Shown one piece after another: positions 43,691-52,930 of a stretch of 64,000 bases of DNA; positions within the stretch are counted from its first letter, which is position 1, and each line of letters opens with the position of its first letter. The notes beneath the pieces were generated by a model, which ran no database searches, was not told where the DNA came from, and saw only the letters and a program-made list of their open reading frames with translations. The DNA is from Maribacter aestuarii (lineage in GTDB: Bacteria > Bacteroidota > Bacteroidia > Flavobacteriales > Flavobacteriaceae), in the NCBI RefSeq assembly GCF_027474845.2, contig NZ_CP107031.2:944501-1008500 (forward strand). Direction: 5' to 3'. The position numbers were made by a program, and so were the translations under genes.

Positions 43691-44146
43691 ATGCGAAGAA
43701 ATTTAAAAGAAAAGGAGTGTAAGGAGTTATTATCCAATAATTATATTGGATATCTAGGATACATATCCGGTTCATACCCTCATGTAGTGCCTATAACCTA
43801 TCATTATGATGAGGCAACGCACACGATTACTAGTTACTCCTCTGAAGGCCATAAAATAGATGCTATGCGGAAAAATCCTTTGGTTTCTCTATGTGTCGAT
43901 GAAATCAGCTCCGTGGCCAATTGGGAATCGGTTCTGGTCCACGGAACTTTTACAGAGCTAACGGGTATCGATGCAAAGCATATGTTACGCCAATTCTCGG
44001 AAGGTGTGAAAAATATAATTAATCGGGCACCTGAAAAAAATGCTCAATTTATAAGTGAATTCTCCGCCAAAATAGAAAAGGAAAAACAACCCCTGGTATT
44101 TCGCATTAATATTGAAGAGATTACAGGAAAGAAAAGAGAGTCATGA
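43691..44146 (+). CDS. Pyridoxamine 5'-phosphate oxidase-like flavin protein (NimA type)
   Basis: The 151-residue split-barrel protein contains LLSNNYIGYLGYISGSYPHVVPITYHYDEATHTI, a typical NimA/flavin-binding region, then SLCVDEIS and WESVLVHGTF. Family members bind FMN, F420 or heme and reduce nitro groups or oxygen species. Its dodecin neighbour stores flavin, so an FMN-dependent redox role is reasonable. Control by the box at 43625 is supported by spacing. Confidence 0.82.
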   Translation: MRRNLKEKECKELLSNNYIGYLGYISGSYPHVVPITYHYDEATHTITSYSSEGHKIDAMRKNPLVSLCVDEISSVANWESVLVHGTFTELTGIDAKHMLRQFSEGVKNIINRAPEKNAQFISEFSAKIEKEKQPLVFRINIEEITGKKRES

Positions 44147-44160
44147 ACCTAGGGGTTCAC

Positions 44161-44203
44161 TGACGTACGTCATTTTTTGCCAGTAGTAAAGCAAATACCT
44201 TCG
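44161..44203 (+). promoter_or_regulatory. Crp/Fnr-type box plus promoter
   Basis: TGACGTACGTCA (44161-44172, a perfect palindrome), 23 bp, then TACCTTCG (44196-44203, 7/8). It fixes the PEP synthase start at 44228. Confidence 0.7.
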
Positions 44204-44227
44204 ATATCTATAATAAATTCTCAAGGT

Positions 44228-46622
44228 ATGCTCATCAAAAAATTTAGTCAAATAGGCATCTCGGATATATCAGCTGTAGGAGGCAAAAACGCGTCTTTAG
44301 GGGAAATGTATAATCAACTTGCTTCTAAGGGAGTACATATTCCCAACGGCTTCGCCACCACTTCAACTGCTTTTTGGAAATTTTTAAGACAAAATGATAT
44401 CCAGGAAACATTGGAGAATATAATAGCTGGATTAGACAGAATAGATTACACCAATCTGGCCTTAATTGGGGAAAGAGCCCGCAGCCTTATTCTAAAAAGT
44501 ACGTTTTCAAATTCCTTTTCCAAAGCCATTGGCAAAGCATATAAGGACTTGTGTGGAGAGGAAGAGGTAGAAGTGGCGGTGCGCAGCAGTGCAACAGCCG
44601 AGGATTTACCAGATGCCAGTTTTGCCGGTCAGCACGATACCCATTTGAACATTAAAGGAGAGGTAGCGCTATTAGAGGCGGTAAAGAAGTGTTTTGCCTC
44701 TTTATATACAGATCGAGCTATCAAATACCGAGAGGATAAAGGATTTCTTCATAAAGATATCGCGCTTTCCGTAGGTGTACAGCTCATGGTGCGTTCGGAT
44801 AAGGGCTGCTCTGGAGTCGGATTTACCATAGAGCCGGAATCGGGTTTTGAAAATACTATTTTACTTTCCGGGGTTTGGGGACTAGGTGAAAATATAGTTC
44901 AAGGCACCGTAAATCCGGATGAATTTTTTGTATTCAAGCCTGGCCTGAGGAAAAGTAAGTTTCCAATTATCCAGAAAAAAATGGGAGATAAAAAATTGAC
45001 CATGATATATGCGCCGGAAAAGGAAAAAGCCACCACGCTCAACATACACACTCCAATAGAGCAACAAAATAAATATGTGCTTACTGATGAGGAAATTATC
45101 ACTTTGGGGAAATGGGCTTTAGTAATTGAGGAGCACTATAAAAAACCAATGGACATTGAATGGGCTAAAGATGGGATATCCAATACCCTTTTTATTACCC
45201 AGGCAAGACCCGAAACCGTACATCAAAATAAAAATAAACAGGTCCGTATTGAATATCAATTACAGGAAAAAGGAAAAATATTGGCGCAAGGTAATGCAGT
45301 AGGTTCCAAAATTAAAGTGGGTATAGCGGTTCTTTTAAATTCACCTACGGACGCCAAGGACTTGACCTCGGATTCCATTATCGTCACCGATACCATTACG
45401 CCAGATTGGGATCCGTTGCTTAAACAAGTAGGGGGAATCATCACCAATAAAGGCGGCAGGACCAGCCATGCAGCCATTGTAGCCCGGGAATTGGGTGTTC
45501 CGGCTATTGTAGGTTGCGGTAATGCGACGGAACACATAACAAACGGGCAAACGATTACCATGTCCTGTGCCCAAGGGAAAACAGGCTATATATATTCTGG
45601 AAAACTTTCTTTTGAAGAGCGAGAAATCGATTTTTCCGGTATTCGAATGCCAGATACGGAAGTTAAATTCATTCTTGCCGATCCTGAAAGTGCTTTCCAA
45701 CTTTCGTTCTATCCAAATAATGGGGTAGGATTGCTTCGCATGGAATTTATAATCACCCACTTGGTACAGATTCATCCCATGGCCCTCATTAAATTTGATG
45801 AACTTAAGGATGATAAAGCAAAAAAACATATTGAAAAGCTAACCGCTGGATACAAAAAAAGAGACGTATTTTATTGAAAAACTTGCTGAAGGTATAGCAG
45901 TTATTGCCGCAGCGTTTTTTCCAAAGGAAGTTATCGTTAGATTAAGTGATTTTAAAACCAACGAGTACGCTAATCTTATTGGCGGAAATGATTTTGAGCC
46001 AAAAGAAGAAAACCCCATGCTCGGTTTTAGGGGAGCGTCGAGATATTATAGCAATTTATATAAAGAAGGTTTTGCCCTTGAATGTGCTGCCATAAAAAGA
46101 GTTCGTGAAACCATGGGACTTACAAACCTCAAAGTGATGGTACCTTTTTGTAGAACAGTGGAAGAAGGTAAGAAGGTGGTATCCATAATGGAAGAAAAAG
46201 GATTGAAAAGTGGTGATAAGGGACTTGAAATTTATACCATGATAGAAATTCCGAGTAATGTAATATTGGCCGAAGACTTTGCTCGAATCTTTGATGGATT
46301 TTCTATTGGCTCTAATGATCTGACGCAGTTAACCTTAGGCATCGATAGGGATTCGGAAATAATGGGTAAGCTGTTCGATGAGAATGACAAGGCCTCTAAA
46401 CGTATGATTAGCATGGCCATCAGGTCTGCAAAGAAAACAGGAACCAAAATCGGTTTATGCGGACAGGCTCCCAGTGATTTTCCTGAATTTGCCAGATTTT
46501 TGGTCGATGAAGCAATCGATAGTATTTCCTTTAATCCTGATGCCCTGTTACAAGGCATTGAGAATATTAACCAAGCGGAAAGTAACCGAGCGGCACATAA
46601 GATGGCGGCAAGTAGCAATTAG
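44228..46622 (+). pseudogene. ppsA: Phosphoenolpyruvate synthase, frameshifted
   Basis: The first frame (44228-45877) holds the nucleotide-binding domain (GGKNASLGEMY, VEVAVRSSATAEDLPDASFAGQ) and the phospho-His domain (GGRTSHAAIVARELGVPAIVG). The second frame (from about 45861 to 46622) has the PEP/pyruvate domain: [50 protein letters not shown]. They join if one A is removed from the seven-A run 45854-45860, giving about 798 residues, the usual length. PEP synthase makes PEP from pyruvate and ATP for gluconeogenesis. I start at ATG 44228, 55 bases after a Crp/Fnr-type box. Confidence 0.82.
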
Positions 46623-46754
46623 TTTAGGTTGATAAACGAATTACTATCCTTCTTGATAAAAAAACTTTACATAAACTTATTTTTAGGAAGGATTGAACTG
46701 CAAGAATGTATGCATTGTTTATGTTCTAGTTATGGTTTACGCTCCAGAATCCCA

Positions 46755-46762
46755 TAAATTTG
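46755..46762 (+). promoter_or_regulatory. TAAATTTG promoter box before the acetate genes
   Basis: A perfect TAnnTTTG match lies 22 bases before the pta start. No TGAY-N4-RTCA palindrome occurs 23 bp upstream of it (46720-46731 reads otherwise), so this promoter differs from its neighbours. Confidence 0.45.
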
Positions 46763-46784
46763 TAACTCACAAAAAACCTCGTAC

Positions 46785-48878
46785 TTGAACAAAGCCATAT
46801 ATATTGCCACTACAGAGCCTAACAGTGGAAAATCCATAATCTCATTAGGCCTTATGCGTTTGTTATTGGGTAAAGCAGCGAAAGTAGGCTATTTCCGCCC
46901 TATTATTGATGATTACCCAGAAGGAAAAAAAGACAACCACATAAGTACAATTATAGCGTATTTCAATCTGGACTTGGAGTATGACGAAGCCTTCGCCTAC
47001 ACGCGTAGCCAAGTGATACAAAAGAACAATGAAAACAAAGAGGATGAAGTACTGGACAAGATAATTGAAAAGTATAAGGTCGTTGAAGATCGTTTTGATT
47101 TTGTCTTGGTAGAAGGAACGGATTTTTCTGGTGATGGGGCCATAATTGAATGGGACATCAATGTCCTTATGGCAAAGAACTTGGGAATACCGACCATAAT
47201 TTTGGCAAGTGGCGTGGGTAAGACCTTGGAAGAATTTGTGAGCAACATGTACCTTGCCTATGACTCGTTCAAAGATAATGGTGTAGAGGTTTTGATGGTA
47301 GTTGCCAATAAAATTCAGCCAGAAAACCTTGACTTGGCAGTTACTGGATTACGTAAACTTCTACCAAAACATGTACTGATAAGTGCTATTCCCCTTAATC
47401 CAATTCTTGGCAACCCTACCATAAAGGAAATTGCAGAGGACCTAAAGGGACGCATACTTTTCGGGGAATCGTTTTTAAATAATCAGGCGGGTCATTTTGG
47501 TGTTGGAGCCATGCAGTTACGCAATTATCTAACACATTTAAAAGAAGATGGACTTGTAATCACTCCTGGAGACCGAGCCGATATTATTCTGGGAGCACTG
47601 CAGGCCAATCTATCTTCAAACTATCCCGCCGTTTCGGGTATTGTGCTAACGGGTGGACTTGTTCCAGAAGATTCCATTATTAAATTGATTGAAGGTTTAA
47701 CTGAAGTAGTTCCAATAGTTTCCGTAGACGGCGGAACCTTTGAGATTACAAATAGGATTGGATCGATTAGACCACGCATCTATGCCGAAAACACCAAAAA
47801 AATAACGGCTTCTCTGCAGGATTTTACAAAATATGTTCCCGAAGATGAACTCGCAGAGCGTTTAATCACTTTTAAGGCCAACGGTATTACCCCAAGAATG
47901 TTCCAGTATAACCTGCTGAAGCGAGCACGGTCACAAAAGAAACATATTGTACTGCCAGAAGGGTTGGACGAACGTATCTTAACTGCAACTAAGGATTTAA
48001 TAGTTGCTGATGCGGCTGAAATTACGCTACTAGGAGATCCCGAAAAAATCAAAGAAAAAATTGAACAGCTCAATTTGGAATTGGACATTAGTAAGATTAA
48101 CATAATTGACCCAGCCAAGTCGGTTCATTTTGAGGAATATGCGAATACCTTACATGAATTGCGAAAGCATAAGAATGTAGATTTGACCATGGCGCGTGAC
48201 CTCATGGAGGATGTCTCTTATTTTGGAACCATGATGGTCTATAAAGGTCATGCGGACGGGATGGTATCGGGAGCGATTCATACCACGCAACACACGATTC
48301 TCCCTGCCCTACAATTCGTAAAGACACGGCCTGATGTCGCTTTGGTATCCTCAGTCTTTTTCATGTGCCTTCCAGACAGGGTAGTCATTTTTGGCGATTG
48401 TGCAATCAATCCAAATCCTACTGCAGAGCAATTAGCGGAAATTGCCATTTCATCGGCAGATTCAAGCACCGCTTTTGGTATTGAACCTAAAATAGCCATG
48501 CTGTCTTATTCTTCCGGGGCATCGGGCCAGGGCGCAGATGTAGACCGAGTTCGAAAAGCTACCGAACTGGTAAAACACAAAAGACCCGATTTAAAAGTTG
48601 AGGGACCCATACAGTATGATGCCGCCGTGGATGTGAATGTTGGTAAAAGCAAACTTCCGGATTCACAAGTAGCCGGTCAGGCAACGGTCTTTATTTTCCC
48701 CGATTTGAATACGGGTAATAATACCTATAAAGCGGTACAACGGGAAACCGGGGCTCTAGCCATAGGTCCAATGCTTCAAGGTCTTAATAAGCCGGTAAAT
48801 GATTTGAGCCGCGGCTGTACCGTGGACGATATTTTTAATACGGTCGTAATTACGGCTATACAGGCGCAAGGTTTATGA
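46785..48878 (+). CDS. pta: Phosphate acetyltransferase, long form
   Basis: The 697-residue protein has an N-terminal P-loop-like AAA/dethiobiotin-synthetase-type domain (IATTEPNSGKS), a DRTGG domain (about 220-330) and the PTA catalytic domain from about 375 (HIVLPEGLDERILTATKDL, GMVSGAIHTTQHTILPALQ, LSYSSGASGQGADVDRVRKA). It converts acetyl-CoA and phosphate to acetyl phosphate. Start is TTG at 46785. It overlaps ackA by four bases, so the two form an acetate-fermentation unit. Confidence 0.93.
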   Translation: MNKAIYIATTEPNSGKSIISLGLMRLLLGKAAKVGYFRPIIDDYPEGKKDNHISTIIAYFNLDLEYDEAFAYTRSQVIQKNNENKEDEVLDKIIEKYKVVEDRFDFVLVEGTDFSGDGAIIEWDINVLMAKNLGIPTIILASGVGKTLEEFVSNMYLAYDSFKDNGVEVLMVVANKIQPENLDLAVTGLRKLLPKHVLISAIPLNPILGNPTIKEIAEDLKGRILFGESFLNNQAGHFGVGAMQLRNYLTHLKEDGLVITPGDRADIILGALQANLSSNYPAVSGIVLTGGLVPEDSIIKLIEGLTEVVPIVSVDGGTFEITNRIGSIRPRIYAENTKKITASLQDFTKYVPEDELAERLITFKANGITPRMFQYNLLKRARSQKKHIVLPEGLDERILTATKDLIVADAAEITLLGDPEKIKEKIEQLNLELDISKINIIDPAKSVHFEEYANTLHELRKHKNVDLTMARDLMEDVSYFGTMMVYKGHADGMVSGAIHTTQHTILPALQFVKTRPDVALVSSVFFMCLPDRVVIFGDCAINPNPTAEQLAEIAISSADSSTAFGIEPKIAMLSYSSGASGQGADVDRVRKATELVKHKRPDLKVEGPIQYDAAVDVNVGKSKLPDSQVAGQATVFIFPDLNTGNNTYKAVQRETGALAIGPMLQGLNKPVNDLSRGCTVDDIFNTVVITAIQAQGL

Positions 48879-50065
48879 AGGTATTAATTATTAATGCAGG
48901 AAGTTCCTCCATCAAGTATCAACTTATAGCTATGCCTATGGAGCAGGTTATCTGTTCAGGTCTACTAGAACGTATTGGTTCAAAAGAGGCCAAATTAACC
49001 TATAAAACTGCGGATACAGATCGTGAAGAGACTTTGGAAATCCCTGACCATAAAACCGGTTTTCGAAAAATAGCAGCGTACTTATTAGATGTGAATATAG
49101 GTGTCGTTAAAAATATTGACCAAATAGAAATTATTGGTCACCGGGTAGTACATGGTGGCACTACTTTTTCTAACACTACGCTTATCACGAAAGAGGTTAA
49201 AGATAAAATAAAGGCACTGTCTATATTGGCTCCGTTACATAATCCGCATAATTTGGAAGGTATAGTTTTAGCAGAAGAAATTTTCCCAAATGCTAATCAA
49301 ATTGCTGTTTTTGATACCGCTTTTCATCAAACCATGCCCGAGAAAGCAAAAAAATATGCGATTCCTAATTATTTTTATAACGAACATCATATACAGGCCT
49401 ATGGTTTTCATGGCACTAGCCATAAATTTGTTTCTGAAAAGGCCATCACCCATTTACAAAAGAAAGACTCAAAAATGATTAGCATCCATCTGGGCAATGG
49501 ATGCAGTATGACTGCCATAAAGAATGGTAGAAGCATAGACCATAGTTTGGGTTTTACACCCTCAAATGGTCTTATCATGGGTTCGCGGAGCGGAGATATT
49601 GATCATTCCCTTATTTTTTATTTAGTGAATACGCTAGATTATGACCTGGATGCCGTGAGTACCCTACTTATAAAAGAAAGCGGGATGAAAGGTCTCACTG
49701 GTTCTAGCGATTTAAGGGACGTCCAATCCGAAGCGGAAAAAGGAAACCAAGATTGTATTTTGGCCTTAGAAATGAATGCTTATCGCATCAAAAAATATAT
49801 AGGTGCTTATGTCGCAGCCTTAAACGGAATAGACGCAATTATATTTACTGCTGGCATTGGGGAAAATTCCAACTTACTCAGAAAAATGATTTGTAGTGAT
49901 ATGGATTATCTTGGAATTGTTCTGGATGACTCGAAAAATGAAATGAAATCTGCTTCACTCAGAGAAATAAATAGCAATTCCTCAAAAGTGAAGTTATTGG
50001 TGATTCCTACTAATGAAGAAATAGAGATTGCTAAACAGTCCTATAATTTACTGCGTTCGGATTAA
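48875..50065 (+). CDS. ackA: Acetate kinase
   Basis: The 396-residue ASKHA-fold kinase shows NAGSSSIKYQL, EIIGHRVVHGGTTF, VFDTAFHQTMP, YGFHGTSHKFVSEKA and ISIHLGNGCSMTAI, plus the FTAGIGENSNLLR motif. It makes ATP and acetate from acetyl phosphate. It is translationally coupled to pta by an ATGA overlap. Together they allow ATP from acetyl-CoA when respiration is limited. Confidence 0.95.
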   Translation: MKVLIINAGSSSIKYQLIAMPMEQVICSGLLERIGSKEAKLTYKTADTDREETLEIPDHKTGFRKIAAYLLDVNIGVVKNIDQIEIIGHRVVHGGTTFSNTTLITKEVKDKIKALSILAPLHNPHNLEGIVLAEEIFPNANQIAVFDTAFHQTMPEKAKKYAIPNYFYNEHHIQAYGFHGTSHKFVSEKAITHLQKKDSKMISIHLGNGCSMTAIKNGRSIDHSLGFTPSNGLIMGSRSGDIDHSLIFYLVNTLDYDLDAVSTLLIKESGMKGLTGSSDLRDVQSEAEKGNQDCILALEMNAYRIKKYIGAYVAALNGIDAIIFTAGIGENSNLLRKMICSDMDYLGIVLDDSKNEMKSASLREINSNSSKVKLLVIPTNEEIEIAKQSYNLLRSD

Positions 50066-50112
50066 TAAGTTTCCGGACCTTTAAAGAAAAAGTCTTTAGA
50101 TATAGCTGCGAT

Positions 50113-50328
50113 TTACTCTACTTTATTTTTGGGTTTACAAGTGCTTATTCCAAATGGGGAATATAGTGGGCAAAAGCCTGCAAAGCTTGTAATGAAAAAG
50201 ACAACTGCCAATATCACGAGCACAATACCCAGCGTTCCAGAAATAGTGCCATTATAGTATAAGACTCCCAAAAGAACCGCTATCAAAAAGCGTATTGTAC
50301 GGTCCGCATTACCCATATTTCTTTTCAT
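50113..50328 (-). CDS. DUF2892 small membrane protein (YgaP-like)
   Basis: The 71-residue protein begins MKRNMGNADRTIRFLIAVLLGVLYY and contains two helices, then FAGFCPLYSPFGISTCK. This is the DUF2892 pattern, with the conserved N..D and CPLY. Members sit in the inner membrane with no established biochemical role; some are fused to rhodanese. A Crp/Fnr-type box lies 58 bases upstream. Confidence 0.87.
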   Translation of the reverse strand: MKRNMGNADRTIRFLIAVLLGVLYYNGTISGTLGIVLVILAVVFFITSFAGFCPLYSPFGISTCKPKNKVE

Positions 50329-50355
50329 TTTATAAAATTTTAGTTATTTAATTAC

Positions 50356-50398
50356 TAAAAGTAAATACACTACCCATCACTTTCTATGACATATATCA
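50356..50398 (-). promoter_or_regulatory. Crp/Fnr-type box plus promoter, minus direction
   Basis: TGACATATATCA (50387-50398), 23 bp, then TACTTTTA on the minus strand (50363-50356, 7/8). It serves the DUF2892 gene. Confidence 0.68.
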
Positions 50399-50847
50399 TT
50401 TTTATTCTTTAGCTGTTTACAAAAAATTACTTTGGCCATTTTTTTGATCTCAATGGGAATCCAAAAGGCCGTAATGAAACTGTCTAAAAATGTGTTTGAA
50501 GACTATCCGTTTTTTCAACGTTTAAAAATTCTAAGGGTGGTACGTTTATTCACCTTAGTTTTTTCGTGTAGTTGTTCTATTCATGGAAATAAACAAAACG
50601 TACCACTTCCAGTCTATTTGAATAGAACTATGGTGATGGTTGATTACGAACACTGGACCTAATCACAACAGGACCACAATTTACTCAAAGCAGAAAAAGT
50701 AATGAGAACATGAGCAATGTACTAGATTTTATTAGGTCCATTGGCTTCGATATTATGGCCCAAGGGAATAAAACAAAAATTGCCTGTTAAATAATACAGG
50801 TCATACATGATCAAATATTAAAACCTTGATGTTAAAATTTTTTATAC
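50399..50847. other. Region of probable gene debris and a long hairpin
   Basis: No convincing gene. GTGGTACGTTT (50537-50547) pairs perfectly with AAACGTACCAC (50596-50606), and inside it GTTTATT pairs with AATAAAC, making a long stem. A 26-codon frame (50710-50790, MSNVLDFIRSIGFDIM) looks like the front of a lost gene. I see nothing else. Confidence 0.35.
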
Positions 50848-50890
50848 TGATTCACATCATTTTAATGCACTACTTCTGTACATACTTTTG
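50848..50890 (+). promoter_or_regulatory. Crp/Fnr-type box plus promoter
   Basis: TGATTCACATCA (50848-50859), 23 bp, then TACTTTTG (50883-50890, perfect match). It serves the BON gene at 50923. Confidence 0.75.
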
Positions 50891-50922
50891 TTTACTAAAG
50901 TTTAACCTAAAAAATATCTATC

Positions 50923-51591
50923 ATGAAAACAGATTCAAAAATAAAATTAGACGTACAAGACGAATTGTCTTGGGAACCGAGTATAGACGAAACCAAAATA
51001 GGCGTAACCGTTGATGACGGTGTGGTAACCTTAAGTGGTGAAGTAGATAGCTATTCCAAAAAGCTCGCAGCGGAAAAAGCGGCTAAAAGAGTGCAGGGTG
51101 TAAGAGCGGTGGCAGAGGATATCGTAGTAAAATATGGATCTAGCCAAGATAAAACGGATACGGACATTGCTAAGGCCTCCTTAAACGCCCTTAAATGGCA
51201 TTCTTCCGTTCCTGATGATACTGTAATGGTGAAAGTAGAGGATGGATGGGTCTACCTTTCAGGAGAAGTCAAATGGGAGTATCAGAAAAACTCCGCAAAA
51301 AATGCCGTCAAAGACCTGACCGGAGTTAAAGGAGTAATCAATAGTATTACCATAAAACAGGAAGTCAAGCCATTTGAAGTGAAGAACAAGATTGAAGAGG
51401 CCTTTGAACGCTCCGCAGAGATTGATGCTAGAGGGATAAAAGTAACCGCTGATGGCCATACGGTCACCTTAAGCGGAAAAGTACACTCCATTAAAGAAAA
51501 AGAGGATGCGGAAAAAGCTGCCTTTAACGCCCCTGGTGTTTTCGAGGTAAAAAATAATCTAAGGGTACAATACTATTCTGAATATGCATAA
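50923..51591 (+). CDS. Triple-BON-domain protein (first copy)
   Basis: The 222 residues hold three BON domains: about 5-70 (IDETKIGVTVDDGVVTLSGEVDSY), 78-145 (VMVKVEDGWVYLSGEVKWEYQ) and 152-220 (IKVTADGHTVTLSGKVHSIKEKEDA). BON domains often attach to membranes or other proteins in osmotic and stress responses. There is no signal peptide, so the protein is probably cytoplasmic, unlike E. coli OsmY. A similar gene lies at 53898. Confidence 0.9.
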   Translation: MKTDSKIKLDVQDELSWEPSIDETKIGVTVDDGVVTLSGEVDSYSKKLAAEKAAKRVQGVRAVAEDIVVKYGSSQDKTDTDIAKASLNALKWHSSVPDDTVMVKVEDGWVYLSGEVKWEYQKNSAKNAVKDLTGVKGVINSITIKQEVKPFEVKNKIEEAFERSAEIDARGIKVTADGHTVTLSGKVHSIKEKEDAEKAAFNAPGVFEVKNNLRVQYYSEYA

Positions 51592-51618
51592 AAAATAAAT
51601 ATCCCACATCCTCAAAAT

Positions 51619-51653
51619 TGCCCTGATTTATTTAACTTCATCAGGGCATTTTT
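51619..51653 (+). terminator. Terminator after the first BON gene
   Basis: TGCCCTGAT and ATCAGGGCA pair over nine bases around a 12-base loop, followed by five T. Confidence 0.8.
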
Positions 51654-51685
51654 ATGACCAAAGTCTAACCTATAAAGAAAAACCA

Positions 51686-52450
51686 ATGCATATTGTTTCT
51701 TGGAACGTAAATGGCATAAGGGCAGCCGTTAAAAAGAATTTTTTTGAATCGATTCAAAAACTAAATCCAGATGTACTCTGTCTACAGGAAACAAAAGCCC
51801 AGGACGAGGAAACTACCCAGGCGCTAAAGCCTTTAGAAGGATACCACGCACATGCCAATTCCGCCGATAAAAAAGGATATTCCGGTACGGCTTTATTGAG
51901 CAAAACCAGTCCTTTAGCATTCCAGACTGATATGGGCATTGCCGTACATGATGCAGAGGGAAGAATTCAATGCGCAGAATACGAAAACTTTTACTTGGTA
52001 AACGTATATGTACCCAACTCGGGGCAAAAATTAGATCGCCTAGAATACCGAAAAAAGTGGGACTCCGATTTTTTAAACTATCTGAAAAATCTTGAAAAGA
52101 CCAAACCGGTCATAGCGTGTGGAGATTTTAACGTAGCTCACAGGCCTATCGATTTAAAAAACGACAAATCCAATTACAACAAGACTGCCGGTTATACCCA
52201 AACAGAAATTGACGGTATGGATAATTATATCGATTCTGGTTTTGTAGATTCTTTTCGCCATTTGCATCCTGACAAAGTTGCCTACACCTATTGGAGCTAT
52301 CGCTTTAAGGCCCGGGAACGCAATACGGGTTGGCGTATCGATTATTTCTTGGTCAGCTCACTCCTAGTAGATAAAATAAAATCGGTCACAATTTATTCGG
52401 ATATTATGGGTTCCGATCATTGCCCCATAGGTATACATATTGATGTATAG
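51686..52450 (+). CDS. xth: Exodeoxyribonuclease III
   Basis: The 254-residue protein has the ExoIII motifs in order: SWNVNGIRAAVKK, LCLQETKAQ (metal-binding Glu), VNVYVPNSG, VIACGDFNVAH (catalytic Asp and Asn), WRIDYFLVS and MGSDHCPIG (catalytic His). It cuts at abasic sites and trims 3' ends during base-excision repair. No box of the shared type precedes it. Confidence 0.94.
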   Translation: MHIVSWNVNGIRAAVKKNFFESIQKLNPDVLCLQETKAQDEETTQALKPLEGYHAHANSADKKGYSGTALLSKTSPLAFQTDMGIAVHDAEGRIQCAEYENFYLVNVYVPNSGQKLDRLEYRKKWDSDFLNYLKNLEKTKPVIACGDFNVAHRPIDLKNDKSNYNKTAGYTQTEIDGMDNYIDSGFVDSFRHLHPDKVAYTYWSYRFKARERNTGWRIDYFLVSSLLVDKIKSVTIYSDIMGSDHCPIGIHIDV

Positions 52451-52518
52451 TCCTAAGATTTTATTCCTTGATATTATGAAAAAAAATCTGCTTCTAATCC
52501 CAGTTCTAGCTATAAAAC

Positions 52519-52917
52519 TCAAAGTTTTCTGGCATAGCCAAAAACCATCTTTTTAAACTCCTTAAAATTTTTAGCGAACAATTCCATTCTATCATTAAGT
52601 TTCCTATGCTGCTCCCTATACTTACTATCGGAAAGCCCTTTTTCGCCTTTCATTAAACGGGACAGCAGTTTTTCATGACTTATAATATCGTCCGACAGGT
52701 AGTCAAAAAGATTCTCATGAATCTTATCCAAATTTTTCAGCATTTGACCAAACTCCGAGGCTGAAATTTCTTTGTTTGATAAAAGGTTGGCAAAAAATTT
52801 TGTCTCATCTTTCCAAAAAGCTATGGTCTCTTGCCATTCTTGACTTTCTTGATGCAAGACTTCCAAACTGGCTCCCAATAATAATTCTGTTTTAGGGTTT
52901 GAGGTTGTAGTGTTCAT
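52519..52917 (-). CDS. Helical-bundle protein, unknown
   Basis: The 132 residues are helical and charged, with SQEWQETIAFWKDETKFFANLLSNKEIS early, then LKNLDKIHENLFDYLSDDIISHEKLL and RKLNDRMELFAKNFKEFKKMVF. The W....FW..E..FF pattern resembles the protein at 29548-29997. It follows the sigma-factor gene by 13 bases and may act with it. Confidence 0.62.
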   Translation of the reverse strand: MNTTTSNPKTELLLGASLEVLHQESQEWQETIAFWKDETKFFANLLSNKEISASEFGQMLKNLDKIHENLFDYLSDDIISHEKLLSRLMKGEKGLSDSKYREQHRKLNDRMELFAKNFKEFKKMVFGYARKL

Positions 52918-52930
52918 AACGTTTATTTTT

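Noticed and set aside
46680..46784. Expected Crp/Fnr box before pta-ackA
   Set aside because: The promoter box TAAATTTG is present, but the required palindrome 23 bp upstream is absent, so I did not add pta-ackA to the regulon.
50432..50662. A 76-codon plus-strand frame
   Set aside because: It has no recognisable domain, overlaps a stem structure and has odd composition. I treat it as chance or debris.
51655..51668. TGACCAAAGTCT before the exonuclease gene
   Set aside because: One base short of the palindrome and too near the start codon for the 23-bp layout.
52475..52555. MKKNLLLIPVLAI-like start between exonuclease III and the 52519 gene
   Set aside because: It resembles a signal peptide but runs into the antisense of the 52519 gene and has no lipobox. 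Probably chance.
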